Assembly (NCBI GenBank): GCA_031769625.1
Contig: JAUIMM010000124.1
Location: forward strand, 11,559,001 to 11,623,000
Length of the DNA stretch: 64,000 nt
Direction: 5' to 3'
DNA from: Taudactylus pleione
Lineage: Eukaryota; Chordata; Amphibia; Anura; Myobatrachidae
The notes below the pieces were generated by a model, which was not told where the DNA came from, made no database searches, and worked only from the letters and a program-made list of their open reading frames with translations. Numbering within the stretch: position 1 is the stretch's first letter; each line of letters begins with the position of its first letter. The position numbers were made by a program, and so were the translations under genes. This document shows, in pieces, positions 55,101 to 64,000 of this stretch.

Positions 55101-55948
55101 TCCAATTCAGATGGCAGCAGCCTGAACCAGCTCTCCTGTGGCCATAGCTTTTTACTTCTTATGGCCACCCCACAGGTCTCCACAGCCAGGCCTTCATCAC
55201 CACAGCCAAGGGGAGCCTCTCCAGTGTGCCGGGTAAATAGCAGCGCCAGCGGCTTGAGCACAAACAGCATGTATCTAAGATGGTGGCTACGGCTTCCGCT
55301 TCCTCACCCCCTGCCGCCTCCCCACTGGCGTCCTCACTAACAGCAGTTACTGCAACAGCTCTTGTCTCCACTCTAAGTATCCTGTCTAATGATAAAAATT
55401 TGTTATTTAACCTTAACCAAAGTAAAACAAGTTACCATAGCTAATTAATTTTATATCATCTCAGAATGTTACCTTAAGCTTACAGAAAAATACCAATAAA
55501 TAAAATAGTACATTTCACTAGTCTTCAAAATAGTCTGTTGTTAGTTAAAAAAAAATTAAGGCAATATTGTAACACTTAAATATGACATCTGCAGTATTGC
55601 GAAATGGAGATAACCTCCTAAAGGAGCCCTTAGTAATGAATTGTACCAGCTGATGTGACAAGAAGTAGGCAACACTGCCAAGCTGTGAACTACATAAATA
55701 TGGTATGTGTATAGGAAGCAATAAAGAAACTAACTAAAGATCAATTTATAAATGATAGCAAGTTTGATCAATTTGGCAATGTTATATGCAGCAACCATGA
55801 ATCCCAAGATACTGCACATTACAATATTTAAATACGGGGTCTATGTATATTACTTAATTAAGTCTGAAATAGGCTTGGCTAGGGTGCTATAGTTAGGATT
55901 AGACATACTATAATATGCAAAAAAGACATAACTTGATTTATTTTAGTT

Positions 55949-56229
55949 GTTCGAGTACTTCAGGCTTTGGCGGCATCTAATTTCCCTGCCCCAGGCTTCA
56001 GAGATCACTCACCTACCTGATGTCATAGGAATTGTACTTCTGTCATCTCTATGTATCACACTTTAGGTTTGATATCAAGCCTGTGGTTTGCTTCCTATTG
56101 AGCAACCATGTTAGATTAGTCTGATTTTCTTCCTAGTTCCTATGTATGGCTGAACAAACTATAACAAGCAAATAAACTATTGCAAAACGTCAAATCAGTC
56201 TAGCAGCTCTTTAACCAGGTGCTGGAAAG
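55949..56229. other. Single-copy sequence right of the duplication
   Basis: No recognised feature. It gives the right-hand reference for the breakpoint. Confidence 0.4.
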
Positions 56230-57003
56230 TGGCAGGGGAATATTTCATGGGGGCACTACTATATGATTTCCTTCCTTTCAAATCAAGGGGGTAACATCTG
56301 CGTATCTAAATATATTTTGGTGTAAAAGGTAAAAAAGTTCCCTGGCCCCTGATCTAGAACCTTTTAAACATTAGACAATCCCAAAAATAATAACACAAGT
56401 CTGCCCTAGGAAAGCCACATTTACTGCACCATATTCATGGAAGGAGCAGAAGCCCATTTTGAGTCACTGGGTCAGGATAGGTAAGCCCTGTGGTATATTT
56501 TCAAAAACATTTTAACATAGGTTGCAACAGGAAGAAGTTTAGAAGAAGTGGTACAAAGTAACAAATCTACAGGGAGGTGGAGGAAATGTTCCTTCCATAA
56601 GAGACAGAGAGTGGGGCTTGCAAGAAAGCATAATGGGAATATATGGATCTATGAGAGGGCGGATGAGAAAGGAATAATTTATTTAAAGGATTAGACCTGT
56701 CAGTTTTAGTGAAAGCACAAGCCACTGTATTGGCATAGTGTTGTGCATGGAGAAATGCCAACTTAAAAAGAAGTCAATGATGAGTAAACCTCACACATTT
56801 GACTACAGATCAATGGTTTTTAGCGTGACCATATATTTTCATATTATGCAGCCAGTCTTGAAGATATCGCAGTTAAGCAGCCTGATTATTGAGATCTACA
56901 TTGGGCAAATTAACACCACCATTGGAATGAGGTTGCTGAAGTTTAAAAATACTTATGTGGGATTTCATATTGTCCCAAATGAAATGATGGAATCGTCAAG
57001 TCC
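56230..57003 (-). pseudogene. L1-clade LINE ORF2 fragment (region after RT)
   Basis: On the minus strand, FFIWDNMKSHISIFKLQQPH, NGGVNLPNVDLNNQAA and LRYLQDWL correspond to the FIW...KPR...L....GG..LP....Y..AA.L....W block downstream of RT in L1-type ORF2. A 64-codon open piece (56567-56761) follows, then degraded sequence. The upstream end is cut by the Gypsy LTR at 57004. It differs in position from the C-terminal fragment at 26 kb, so both may be from one family. Confidence 0.62.
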
Positions 57004-57990
57004 TGACACTGGGTATCCTCAGTTAGAGGTCTAAGAGATGGGGGGTTAGGGTGAGCAGGAACCAGCAAATGGTGTGGCTGTATATATGTCTTTCTCGTAG
57101 GCCAAACCCAGGTGTTGGCGAGACCTGACCTGAGGCGCGGAGTCTAACTCACCTGGTTGTCTTCACCAGTGACCCCTCCAATTGGGATTTGGTTTTGCCA
57201 CACCAAATGAGCAGGTCACGGCCCACAGACCAGGTATTGGGAATAGCAAGGAGAACAACACTGAAGAAGAGACTAAAAAGCTTCACTGGTGAAGAACGCT
57301 GAAGAATGGATTCTGCAAATGTGATTTGGTGATTAAGAGGAGGAGATGCATACACCGGTTGGTACTGTGAATAGTACTGGAGACTTGTATGCTGGTTTCC
57401 ACTGTGGGTAATATGGAGGATCCGTACGCAGATATGCACCATGGGTAGTACGGAGGATCCGGATGCAGGTATGCACTATAGAAAATACTGGAGATTCTTC
57501 TCTGAAAATCAGTTCACTGATAGAGGAGGACACTAGAGAATGTCACAGGGAATCAGTACTCAGACTGTAGACTAGAGAAAATCACTGGAAATCCAGATGC
57601 AGATTTGCTCTGTGAGAGAATACTGGAGTTGATCACTAGGAACAAGCACAGCAAGGACACTGTCACAAAAAACAGTCACTGTAGTAGCAAAGTTGTACAG
57701 GCAACTTCCTGTTTCTGGAGTCCAGCTATTTACCCTTAGATAGTTGGTCATTGGAGAAAGGAATCAGCTGAGTGACTGCTGGACTACCATTGGAGGAAAG
57801 TCTGGTCAGGTGACACAGACAACATGGCTGCACTCATGACCGCAGCCACGGGAAACTCCACAATGGAGCAGACCCCGTGGAGAATCCTCAGTGCGCCACC
57901 TGCTGCTGCACCTGGTGTCTGACTGTCTGAAGGATCAGGGAAAGCCTGTGCCATGGTGAGTAGTGACCGATCCTAGGCCGCATTCTGACA
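57004..57990 (-). repeat. 3' LTR of a Ty3/Gypsy element, about 987 bp
   Basis: On the minus strand it starts TGTCAGAATGCGGCCTAGG and ends ATACCCAGTGTCA. It shares the GGAGTCTAAC..CACCTGG and GTGACCCCTCC..ATTGGGATTTGG blocks with the solo LTR at 23620. A polypurine tract and pol end precede it, which fixes the orientation. Confidence 0.75.
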
Positions 57991-58004
57991 GAAACCCCCC
58001 TTTC
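57991..58004 (-). other. Polypurine tract
   Basis: Minus strand GAAAGGGGGGTTTC immediately precedes the LTR start TGTCAG. Confidence 0.75.
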
Positions 58005-58262
58005 TGGGTGGACTCTGGACACCTAGGTTTATCAGGAAATTTCCTTTGGAAATCATAGATAAGCTGTGGAGTATGCACATCAGAGGCTTTGAACCATGCC
58101 CGTTCCTTTGGGCCACAGCCTTTCCAGTTACACAGGTACTGGAGATGACCAAAGTGATGTCAAGAATCAAGAATTTGCTGTACCTCAAATTCGACTCCAC
58201 GTTGAGTATGAACTTGTGGAGTCTTAGGTGGAGCATGTTGAAACCGATTCAAGTACCAATCG
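58005..58262 (-). pseudogene. Ty3/Gypsy pol 3' end, chromodomain-like remnant
   Basis: Minus-strand reading with HVESNLRYSKF..., a C-terminal FLINLGVQSPPRKGG and shifted frames resembling VExIL.SR..RG.LQYLVxWKG. This is the chromodomain at the end of chromovirus integrases, which targets chromatin. Strongly decayed. It lies directly upstream of the polypurine tract, where pol should end. Confidence 0.5.
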
Positions 58263-58759
58263 TCGAAGTAACGAAAGATGAAATGAATTAGGTATTCTCA
58301 AATGAGGAGGTAGAGCCACTTTATTAGATACTGGATTAATGACTCTCAGAATCCGATTAGCGCACTAATGTCTCCTTATTTAACTGTAAAAGTTGCGTAC
58401 TATTTAGCGCACTAATGTCTCCTTATTTAACTGTAAAAGTGCACTAATGTTTTTTGAATTTTTCAGTGTAAAATCATGCTTTACCACTAAATGTAGCGTT
58501 CTATTTTCCGAACTAATGTGTGCTCCCTTCTCTATTTTTTCGCCAAAGAAATTTGTTTACAATCAAAATTTATTAAAATAATCAGAAAAATATTTTCTAC
58601 TTTTGAAATGAAGGTTGTTCTGCACATGACAAGTTCCAGGCCTGTAAGCATTTTTGGATTTCTTAGAAAAGATAAGTATATTTTTCTTTACACATTTATC
58701 TAAAACAATAACTACCTGGCTTAACATTTCAGGTTGATGTTGGTCGTATTATATTGGCC
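58263..58759. other. AT-rich leader of Harbinger element E
   Basis: Contains a 45-50-bp duplication (TTTAGCGCACTAATGTCTCC at about 58356 and 58402) and a good splice acceptor TTAACATTTCAG before GTTGATG at about 58733. That suggests a 5' non-coding exon. No left terminal repeat was found, so the element is truncated on this side. Confidence 0.45.
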
Positions 58760-59874
58760 ATGGTTCCAGAACCCGACCAACATCAACTTAGTAGGCCTCG
58801 TAGGCGTGCAAGGCCCCAGATATATAGAACACGTGTCACCCTTTTTGGAATGCCAGATGATGAGGTATTAAGACGATACCGTATTCCTCCACAAATCATC
58901 ATAGACACTCTCTCATTAACAGAGAGTGTTCTTGAACGGCAAATTGACAGTCCTACAGCAATACCAACACTTACACAATTAATGTCGGTGTTACATTTCT
59001 GTGCCTCATGATCCTTTCAAACCACTGTGGGAATAGTTGCTGGAATCTCACAATCCTCCTTTTCAAGGATCCTGAGATCAGTGATGGAGGCCCTTTTTAA
59101 ACACCTCCATCATTTTATTAAAATGCCAGTGGATATGGGTTCCCTTAGTGTGGCGAAGGCTAATTTTTACCAAATAGCTGGCTTCCCACACATCATATGG
59201 GTTGTGGATGGCACTCACATACCACTTCAGCCTCCAGCAAGGCTGGAGGCTATATTTAGGAACCGAAAGCACTTTCACTCGATTAATGTAATGGTGGTAT
59301 GTGATGCCTCCCTCCAGATCCTGTCCCTGAATGCCAAATTCCCCGGAAGTGCACATGATTCCTTCGTCATCCGGCAATCAGGGATTTGGCACAAATTAAA
59401 AAACCTCCAAGTTGGTGATGCATGTCTTCTGGGTAAGTTGAAACCTTCTGTTGAAACCAATGCAAATCTTGTTACACAATGGTCCTGATGTTTTTTTACA
59501 TATTTTCACAGGAGACAGTGGTTACCCTTGCACGCCCTGGCTGCTCTCTCCTTATTTGGTTCCCACACCAGGGCCACAAAGTGAGTATAATTCCGCACTT
59601 ACAGCCACCAGGCAGGTAGTGGAGCACTGTATCGGCCTTTTAAAAGGCCGATTCAGATGCCTCCACCGCTCTGGTGGCAACCTCATGTATTTGCCGGATA
59701 TGGTTTCGAAAATTGTGGTCCTGTGTGGGATATTTCACAACATCACCATAAGGAGTGGTGTCCCAATTCAGCCAGAGGATGCCTTGCCTGAGTATGGCCC
59801 CCCTCGAGGTTGGTCGGAGGTCAGTATGTGGGGGGGCCATACGTGATGATGTGGTGGCCAGATTTTTTAGGTAA
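58760..59874 (+). pseudogene. PIF/Harbinger transposase E (nearly intact)
   Basis: Start chosen at ATG 58760 (MVPEPDQHQL), followed by an Arg-rich stretch and TRVTLFGMPDDEVLRRYRIP. DDE motifs are present: HIIWVVDGTHIPL (Asp), NAKFPGSAHDSFVIRQSGIW (Asp) and TRQVVEHCIGLLKGRFR (Glu). A 79-bp GT-AG intron (59433-59511) splits LLG and DSGYPCTPW at the same codon as in element D. Defects are a TGA stop at 59009-59011 in place of Gly before SFQTTVG, and a frame change in a 7-G run (59830-59836) before the C-terminal IRDDVVARFFR and TAA at 59872-59874. It cuts and joins transposon DNA in active relatives, together with the Myb-like partner. Confidence 0.9.
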
Positions 59875-60685
59875 TTATTTGCAGCCAAATTTTTTAATTG
59901 CACCAATGTAGACATGTAATATTTTATTGTTCAATTTTAACTGTTTTTTTTTTTTTTTACTCCCTAAAATGACCATAAAAATCCATGCCTACTACCTGAT
60001 CAAAACAAATGACTTTCTGTGGACACATTGGATATAACTTCGGGAACAATGATTTCTTCTCCTCATTGGTGGATTCATTTTGGCATGCTACTTCTTCAAA
60101 CAGTTCCTGATTTTGTTTTTTTGTGGGTTTGGGTGATTTTGTGACTTGTGTGTGTTTGCAATGTTTGTATTTATTGTATCATTTCACTTGGTGTTTATTA
60201 TTTGTGTGGATTAAAGTTTTTTTTTACGTTAAAAAACAATTTCCATCGTAAATTACAACCAAGTGTAACCTGTTTAAAAAAATTCAAACTTGATTACTGG
60301 CTAATCCTGTAATTTTTTAAATTGTAAACGTTTTTACCCTGCTTTGTGGCTAAAAACAAACACCAAAGGTATTATGGTGAATCAGTATGTTTGCCAATGT
60401 AGGCCTAAGCAGGATTGTTTTAATTTTTACATTACCCCCTAAAAAGAACAAACTATTTTTGCCGTTAATTCTACAAACCTATTGGTATTGTTATGTGTTT
60501 AATGTGCCATCTTACATACTTACCTGAGCTTTCTACAATCTAATTTACATTACTTAAAAACTCATGCTAAAATAGTCAACTTATGTAAGGTTCAACAATC
60601 TAAGATTTACAGACAAGGAATGAGACTTAAATAAATCAAAATATATTTTATTTTTGGCAACATTTTTTGGTAGAAAAAACAAAAA
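59875..60685. other. 3' regions between the convergent Harbinger genes
   Basis: AT-rich, with an 18-T run at 59943-59960. A minus-strand AATAAA lies at about 60646-60651, close to the Myb-like stop codon. No terminal repeat occurs here, consistent with an intact interior. Confidence 0.5.
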
Positions 60686-62066
60686 TTACTGGCACAGGAG
60701 CGCCATCAGATGATCCAAGACCACTAGCATGCCTACTACATGGCCCCTCAAGCTCTGCAAGCCTGCATACATTTGTTCATTCTGCCTCTGGTCCTCTGTG
60801 GGTTGAAAAAATGTGGGGATTACTAAAATGACACCTTAATTTATATGTTACCTAACAACTTAAAAATCTGACTATCCCAAAAAATGAGAAAAAAAACATA
60901 TACAAAACAAAAGTAATGCCAAACGCAAAGATTGTAGAAAAACAAACAAAAAAAAATTGGAAAACAAAATTAAAGAAAAAATAGGGACAACTACGCAAAA
61001 ATACTACTTTTGTTGGTACCGTAAACAAGAAAGACACAAGTATGAGTGTTTGGACATGTGTCATATGTTTAAGGGGAAAACATCCTAGACATTGTTTCAC
61101 AAAGATATATATCCCAAACCTTAGAAATAGTTTAAAATTTTGAACTGCACAGGCAAAAGGACAACATCAACAAAAAATAAAAAAATGCAAAAGCAACCAT
61201 AGTTTAAAAGGGAAACATACCGGGCATAATGATGACTGGGCCTGGAGCCCCGAAATCGTCCTCCTCATAGGTGGGCCAGTGCTGCACAGATGGAGGAGGG
61301 GTGATTTGGGAGGAAGTAGAGGGTGAGGAAAAGAGAGGGGGGAGTGGAGGGGAGGGTGAGGAAAAGAGGGGGGGGTGGAGGGGAGGGTGAAGTTGGAGGG
61401 ATGGGAATGTGAGGAGAGGGAGGGGCCTCACGGTTTGCCTGGTCTGGGGTGGAGGGGGAATTTGGGGAAGAGTGGGGAGAGGATGTTTGGGTGGGAGTGG
61501 GGGATAGGGGACGAGTACGCCGTCGGAGACGATGTAGACGCTGTAGTCTGCGCTCAGCCCCTAAATGATGTTGAAAAATTTATATTAGTACATATTTAAT
61601 TGTTTGATTCCAAAATTTACACCCCAAAAAAAAAATAAGAAAAAATAACAGGGCTAAACGTTAAACATGCACACGCAGGTATGTCCAAAAGAAAGATACA
61701 GGGCTATACGTTAAGCATGCACACGCAGGTATTTCCAAAAGAAAGAAACAGGGCTATACGGGAAACATGCACATGCAGGTATGTCCAAAAGAAAGAAATA
61801 GGGCTATATAGGAAACATGCACATGCAGGTATGCTTACATTTGAAATAAAATACAAAAAAAAACTTACTTTCTTGGATTTGCTGGCGCAAATTGGCCAAC
61901 AAGCGTGGGGATCGGCGCCGCAGATCGGACCACCTTCTCTCGAGTTGGCCGATATTCCTGTGGTAGCCGATCGTACGCAGGCGGCGCCACACCTCCGCAT
62001 AGGCAAGCCGCTTGCGGAGGTTAGTGATGGGGTCCGGATGCTCCATTATTCTCCGGTCCATCACAT
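60686..62066 (-). CDS. Harbinger Myb/SANT-like accessory protein, three visible exons
   Basis: Exon A 62066-61869 begins after acceptor CCTCACAG and reads VMDRRIMEHPDP, then LAYAEVWRRLRTIGYHRN and IGQLERRWSDLRRRSPRLL, a Myb/SANT-type helix-turn-helix end. Donor GTAAGT joins exon B (61560-61221): ERRLQRLHRLRRRTRPL, a Pro/Ser-rich linker, ending DDFGAPGPVIIMPG. Donor GTATGT joins exon C (60795-60686): EDQRQNEQMYAGLQSLRG...MALLCQ stop. Both junctions keep frame and no stop interrupts. The first exon with the N-terminal helices was not found. In known Harbingers this protein carries the transposase into the nucleus and to the TIRs. Confidence 0.72.
61240..61560. repeat. Pro-coding low-complexity (GGGGAGGGTGAGG) in exon B
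   Basis: On the plus strand, GGGGAGGGTGAGGAAAAGAGAGG repeats with small changes at 61318-61390. On the coding strand it encodes SSPSPPLPPLFSS repeats. Confidence 0.7.
61649..61832 (+). repeat. 50-bp tandem repeat, 4 units, in Myb-like intron
   Basis: GGGCTATACG...GCATGCACACGCAGGTATGTCC recurs at 61651, 61701, 61751 and 61801, exactly 50 bp apart. It lies wholly in the intron between exons A and B. Confidence 0.93.
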
Positions 62067-62540
62067 CTGTGAGGACGGCAATGATTTTTTACAAAAATCA
62101 GTTTTAATAAAGGTCCTAGAAAAAATTTGATTGGCTAATGTACTTTGTAAATTAACAGAAACCATTCTATTGGTTAATGTATGAGTCATGTGACCTACAC
62201 ACTCACAAATATAATGTGAGTTATGATAGGCTTGATACAGTGACATGCGTTAGCTTATTTAAATATTAATAAAAAAGAAGAAAAATCGGCCATTCAAAAA
62301 AACGCACCACAATAGTAGCATTAAAACAAACTATTAAATTTGAACAACCATCCCCTTGGTCCAAACGTACGTATTCTGCGGAAGAAATGACACACACTAA
62401 CAATAATAAAGTTTATTGACATTGAAAAAAAAAAATGGATTGCAAACATGTGAATAACAATTAAGCTAATTAATATAGTAATTGCCATTAATCGATTCAA
62501 GTATGTTTGCTGAATGAAATAGCAGGCAATCGAAAACTGA
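62067..62540. other. AT-rich upstream region of the Myb-like gene
   Basis: Expected to contain the missing first coding exon. I see no convincing one. Confidence 0.4.
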
Positions 62541-62756
62541 CAGGGCCACTTCCGGAATTGACTTGTGCGAGCGTTCCCTGCAACAAAAGAGGAGACAGAC
62601 GGTCGCTATTTTGAATGTTCGCTAGCTAGAGGAGGGGTTGGGAGACTATGGGGCGGAAGATTAGCTGCGAGCGAAAATACGAGCGAGCGCTTGAATTTAC
62701 ATTTTTCAGCTCGTACGGCAGACGAGGGAACGGCCACTTGCATCCGGGTCTGAATC

Positions 62757-63245
62757 AGGCCCACTGTTCTCTGGGACAGAAGTGTTGTTCTGCCCATAAG
62801 CATAGCACCAGACAGGGTTTAAAAAGGGGGTTTCTTGCGCCTATTGTGCAGGCAGAACCTGTGAGTGAGACTACTATAAAATGGTTGGCAGATGCCATCA
62901 TGTGATTAAATCCACGATGGCAGCACCTATGTTCCGCAAACACAGAAGCCGCCAGGAGAGAATGCCAGGCCCAGATGCAGATGGACAATTCCAGCTGCGG
63001 CCAAGGGGGACACAAATAGAAAAGTGTCCAAAGTCATGCAGCAACAGGGCAAAAGATTCCACTCTATCACCAGGTCTTGTGCTACAGTAAGGTACAGTTG
63101 CAATCCTGCAACGAAGCTTAACATGAGAAAGCAAAAGAGGAAAAAGAGAGAATCCGGGAAAAAAATAGGTAGAGAATATGGGTATTGAGAAGGGAAGAGA
63201 ACACACAATAGTAGGGACAGAATCAAGTAAAGAAAAATACAGAAT
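62757..63245. other. Unassigned spacer
   Basis: No motif recognised. Short ORFs on both strands have no domain signature. Confidence 0.4.
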
Positions 63246-63249
63246 TATG

Positions 63250-63598
63250 GTATAACATACCTTTAATAATTATTTTTTCTTCAATGTCCATAGGGTCCAC
63301 AGCATTTACCTTGGGGTATGTAGTTGGATCGCATCCAATGCACCAAACAGCAGAGCTTTGGAGCTCCCAGCATGCACTGATCCTCCTCCCTATATACCCT
63401 CCTCCCTATATCCCTATAAAAGAGGCAATCTGTGAAAAAATGCTGAAGAACAGATCCGAACTGAGGCCAGGTGCGTCAGGGTGAGTGCCCTATGGACATC
63501 GAAAAAAATGTTATACCATAATTATATATATTGTATATCTTCTTTGGTTTCCATAGGGTCCACAGGATCTACCTTGGGGACATCCTAAAACAGTTCCC
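63250..63598 (-). repeat. DIRS-like 3' terminal region with repeated block
   Basis: A block containing GGTTTCCATAGGGTCCACAGG and CTACCTTGGGG at 63545-63577 recurs as CAATGTCCATAGGGTCCACAG at 63282-63320, each next to a TTATACCATAATT-like word. Such CCATAGGGTCCACAG termini adjoin DIRS-like recombinase genes in frogs as I recall them. They probably represent terminal and internal complementary repeats. Confidence 0.5.
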
Positions 63599-64000
63599 TT
63601 AAGGGTGGGGACGCTCCTGAGCAAAGAGGAGAATCCGCCACCCAAAGGAAGCATCCTGGGAGGCAAACGCATCAAAAGCATAGAATTTGATAAACGTATT
63701 AACGGAAGACCAAGTGGCTGCCTTGCAAAGCTGCTCAGCCGAGGCGACATGTCTTACCGCCCACGATGGTCCAACAGACAAAGTGGAAAGTGCTGTCTCC
63801 TTGTTAGGAACAGGGAGACCAGCCTCTGTATAGACATGAGAAAAAGTCATACGAAGCCAGTGAGCCAACATCTGTTTGTTTGCCTTGCCAACCTATTTTG
63901 TGAAATCCATATAGCGAGAGAGAGAATCTGATTTTGTAATGGAACTGGTCTGATCTATGTAAATATGAAGTGCTCGAACCACATCCAAGGAAGCTTCACC
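63599..64000 (-). pseudogene. DIRS-like tyrosine recombinase, C-terminal part
   Basis: On the minus strand: LDVVRALHIYIDQTSSI, then MLAHWLRMTFSHVYTEAGLP, SWAVRHVASAEQLCKAATWS and SVNTFIKFYAFDAFA. The block ASAxQLCKAATWSSxxTFxKFY with its Tyr is diagnostic of DIRS recombinases, which insert circular cDNA without target duplication. The usual H-x-x-R box just upstream (AHSTR-like) reads ALSTL, so both His and Arg are lost. The protein ends at PHP with a stop near 63600. The element continues beyond the window. Confidence 0.85.

Larger units (their letters stand above)
42078..55948 (+). repeat. Tandem duplication, unit 2 (about 13.9 kb)
   Basis: Direct second copy of 29463-42077. It is longer mainly because of an additional 1255-bp internal repeat (48869-50123 and 50124-51377). 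After TTGATTTATTTTAGTTGTTCG the sequence is unique, which sets the right breakpoint at about 55945. Confidence 0.95.
58263..62756. mobile_element. Harbinger element E: two genes and right terminus
   Basis: Transposase on the plus strand and Myb/SANT-like gene on the minus strand converge on about 60 kb. The right end GGGTCTGAATCAGGCCC (62740-62756) matches the MITE family. About 80 bp of GCGAGCGC-rich subterminal sequence is shared with the right end of the 31100 composite. Missing the left end, it cannot move now, but it is the only element here with both genes nearly intact. Confidence 0.75.

Noticed and set aside
57333..57533. ORFs inside the 57.0-58.0-kb LTR as coding
   Set aside because: They lie within LTR sequence and contain only short internal repeats (for example THSGN/ILRTTHG blocks).
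1..64000. Host protein-coding exons
   Set aside because: Every ORF with a recognisable motif belongs to a mobile element. Remaining ORFs are short and without domain signals, though small host exons cannot be excluded by eye.

Overview
The window is intergenic vertebrate DNA, almost certainly from a frog. It is dense in mobile elements of types that are common together in amphibians: hAT and PIF/Harbinger DNA transposons, Ty3/Gypsy elements including a Gmr1-like one, DIRS-like and Penelope-like retroelements, and L1-clade LINEs. The protein-coding stretches I could identify all belong to mobile elements. I see no host exon, tRNA, rRNA or CRISPR array.

Layout. 0.9-4.0 kb: inverted-repeat elements, a hAT non-autonomous copy and (TA)n tracts. 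4.5-5.5 kb: a probable Penelope-like ORF piece split by a GGGCCTGATTCAG-type MITE. 5.6-15.2 kb: a nested stack. An old BED-finger hAT gene (minus strand) is split by a long inverted-repeat element (7306-12762). That element is split by a younger hAT (8291-12434), whose transposase middle is replaced by satellite arrays. 15.3-19.1 kb: a hAT MITE, a CCCCTTTTACACC-type MITE, a Gypsy integrase scrap and a roughly 45-unit G-rich minisatellite. 19.6-25.9 kb: a broken Harbinger element (Myb-like exon and transposase) holding a 1586-bp solo LTR, which holds a 256-bp palindromic hAT MITE. 26.2-28.8 kb: an L1 fragment and a minisatellite-bearing hAT.

29.46-55.95 kb is a direct tandem duplication of about 12.6 kb. 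Each unit carries a Gmr1-like Ty3/Gypsy element on the minus strand with Copia-like domain order (gag-protease-integrase-RT-RNase H). Its RT is split by a 2.4-kb Harbinger-type composite and its gag is split by a 1.1-kb element. Unit 2 has an additional 1255-bp internal duplication. Unit 1 looks like the product of recombination between those two inner repeats.

56.2-58.3 kb: an L1 ORF2 piece, then a Gypsy LTR, polypurine tract and pol 3' end. 58.7-62.76 kb: the best preserved element, a two-gene Harbinger with a two-exon transposase and a Myb/SANT-like gene on the opposite strand. It ends in a GGGCCTGATTCAGA terminus like those of the MITEs elsewhere, so its lineage may have mobilised them (inference). 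63.25-64 kb: the 3' end of a DIRS-like element with a decayed tyrosine recombinase.

Coordinates were read by eye. Target-site duplications and splice junctions were checked base by base where stated. Family names rest on motif recognition, not on database search.
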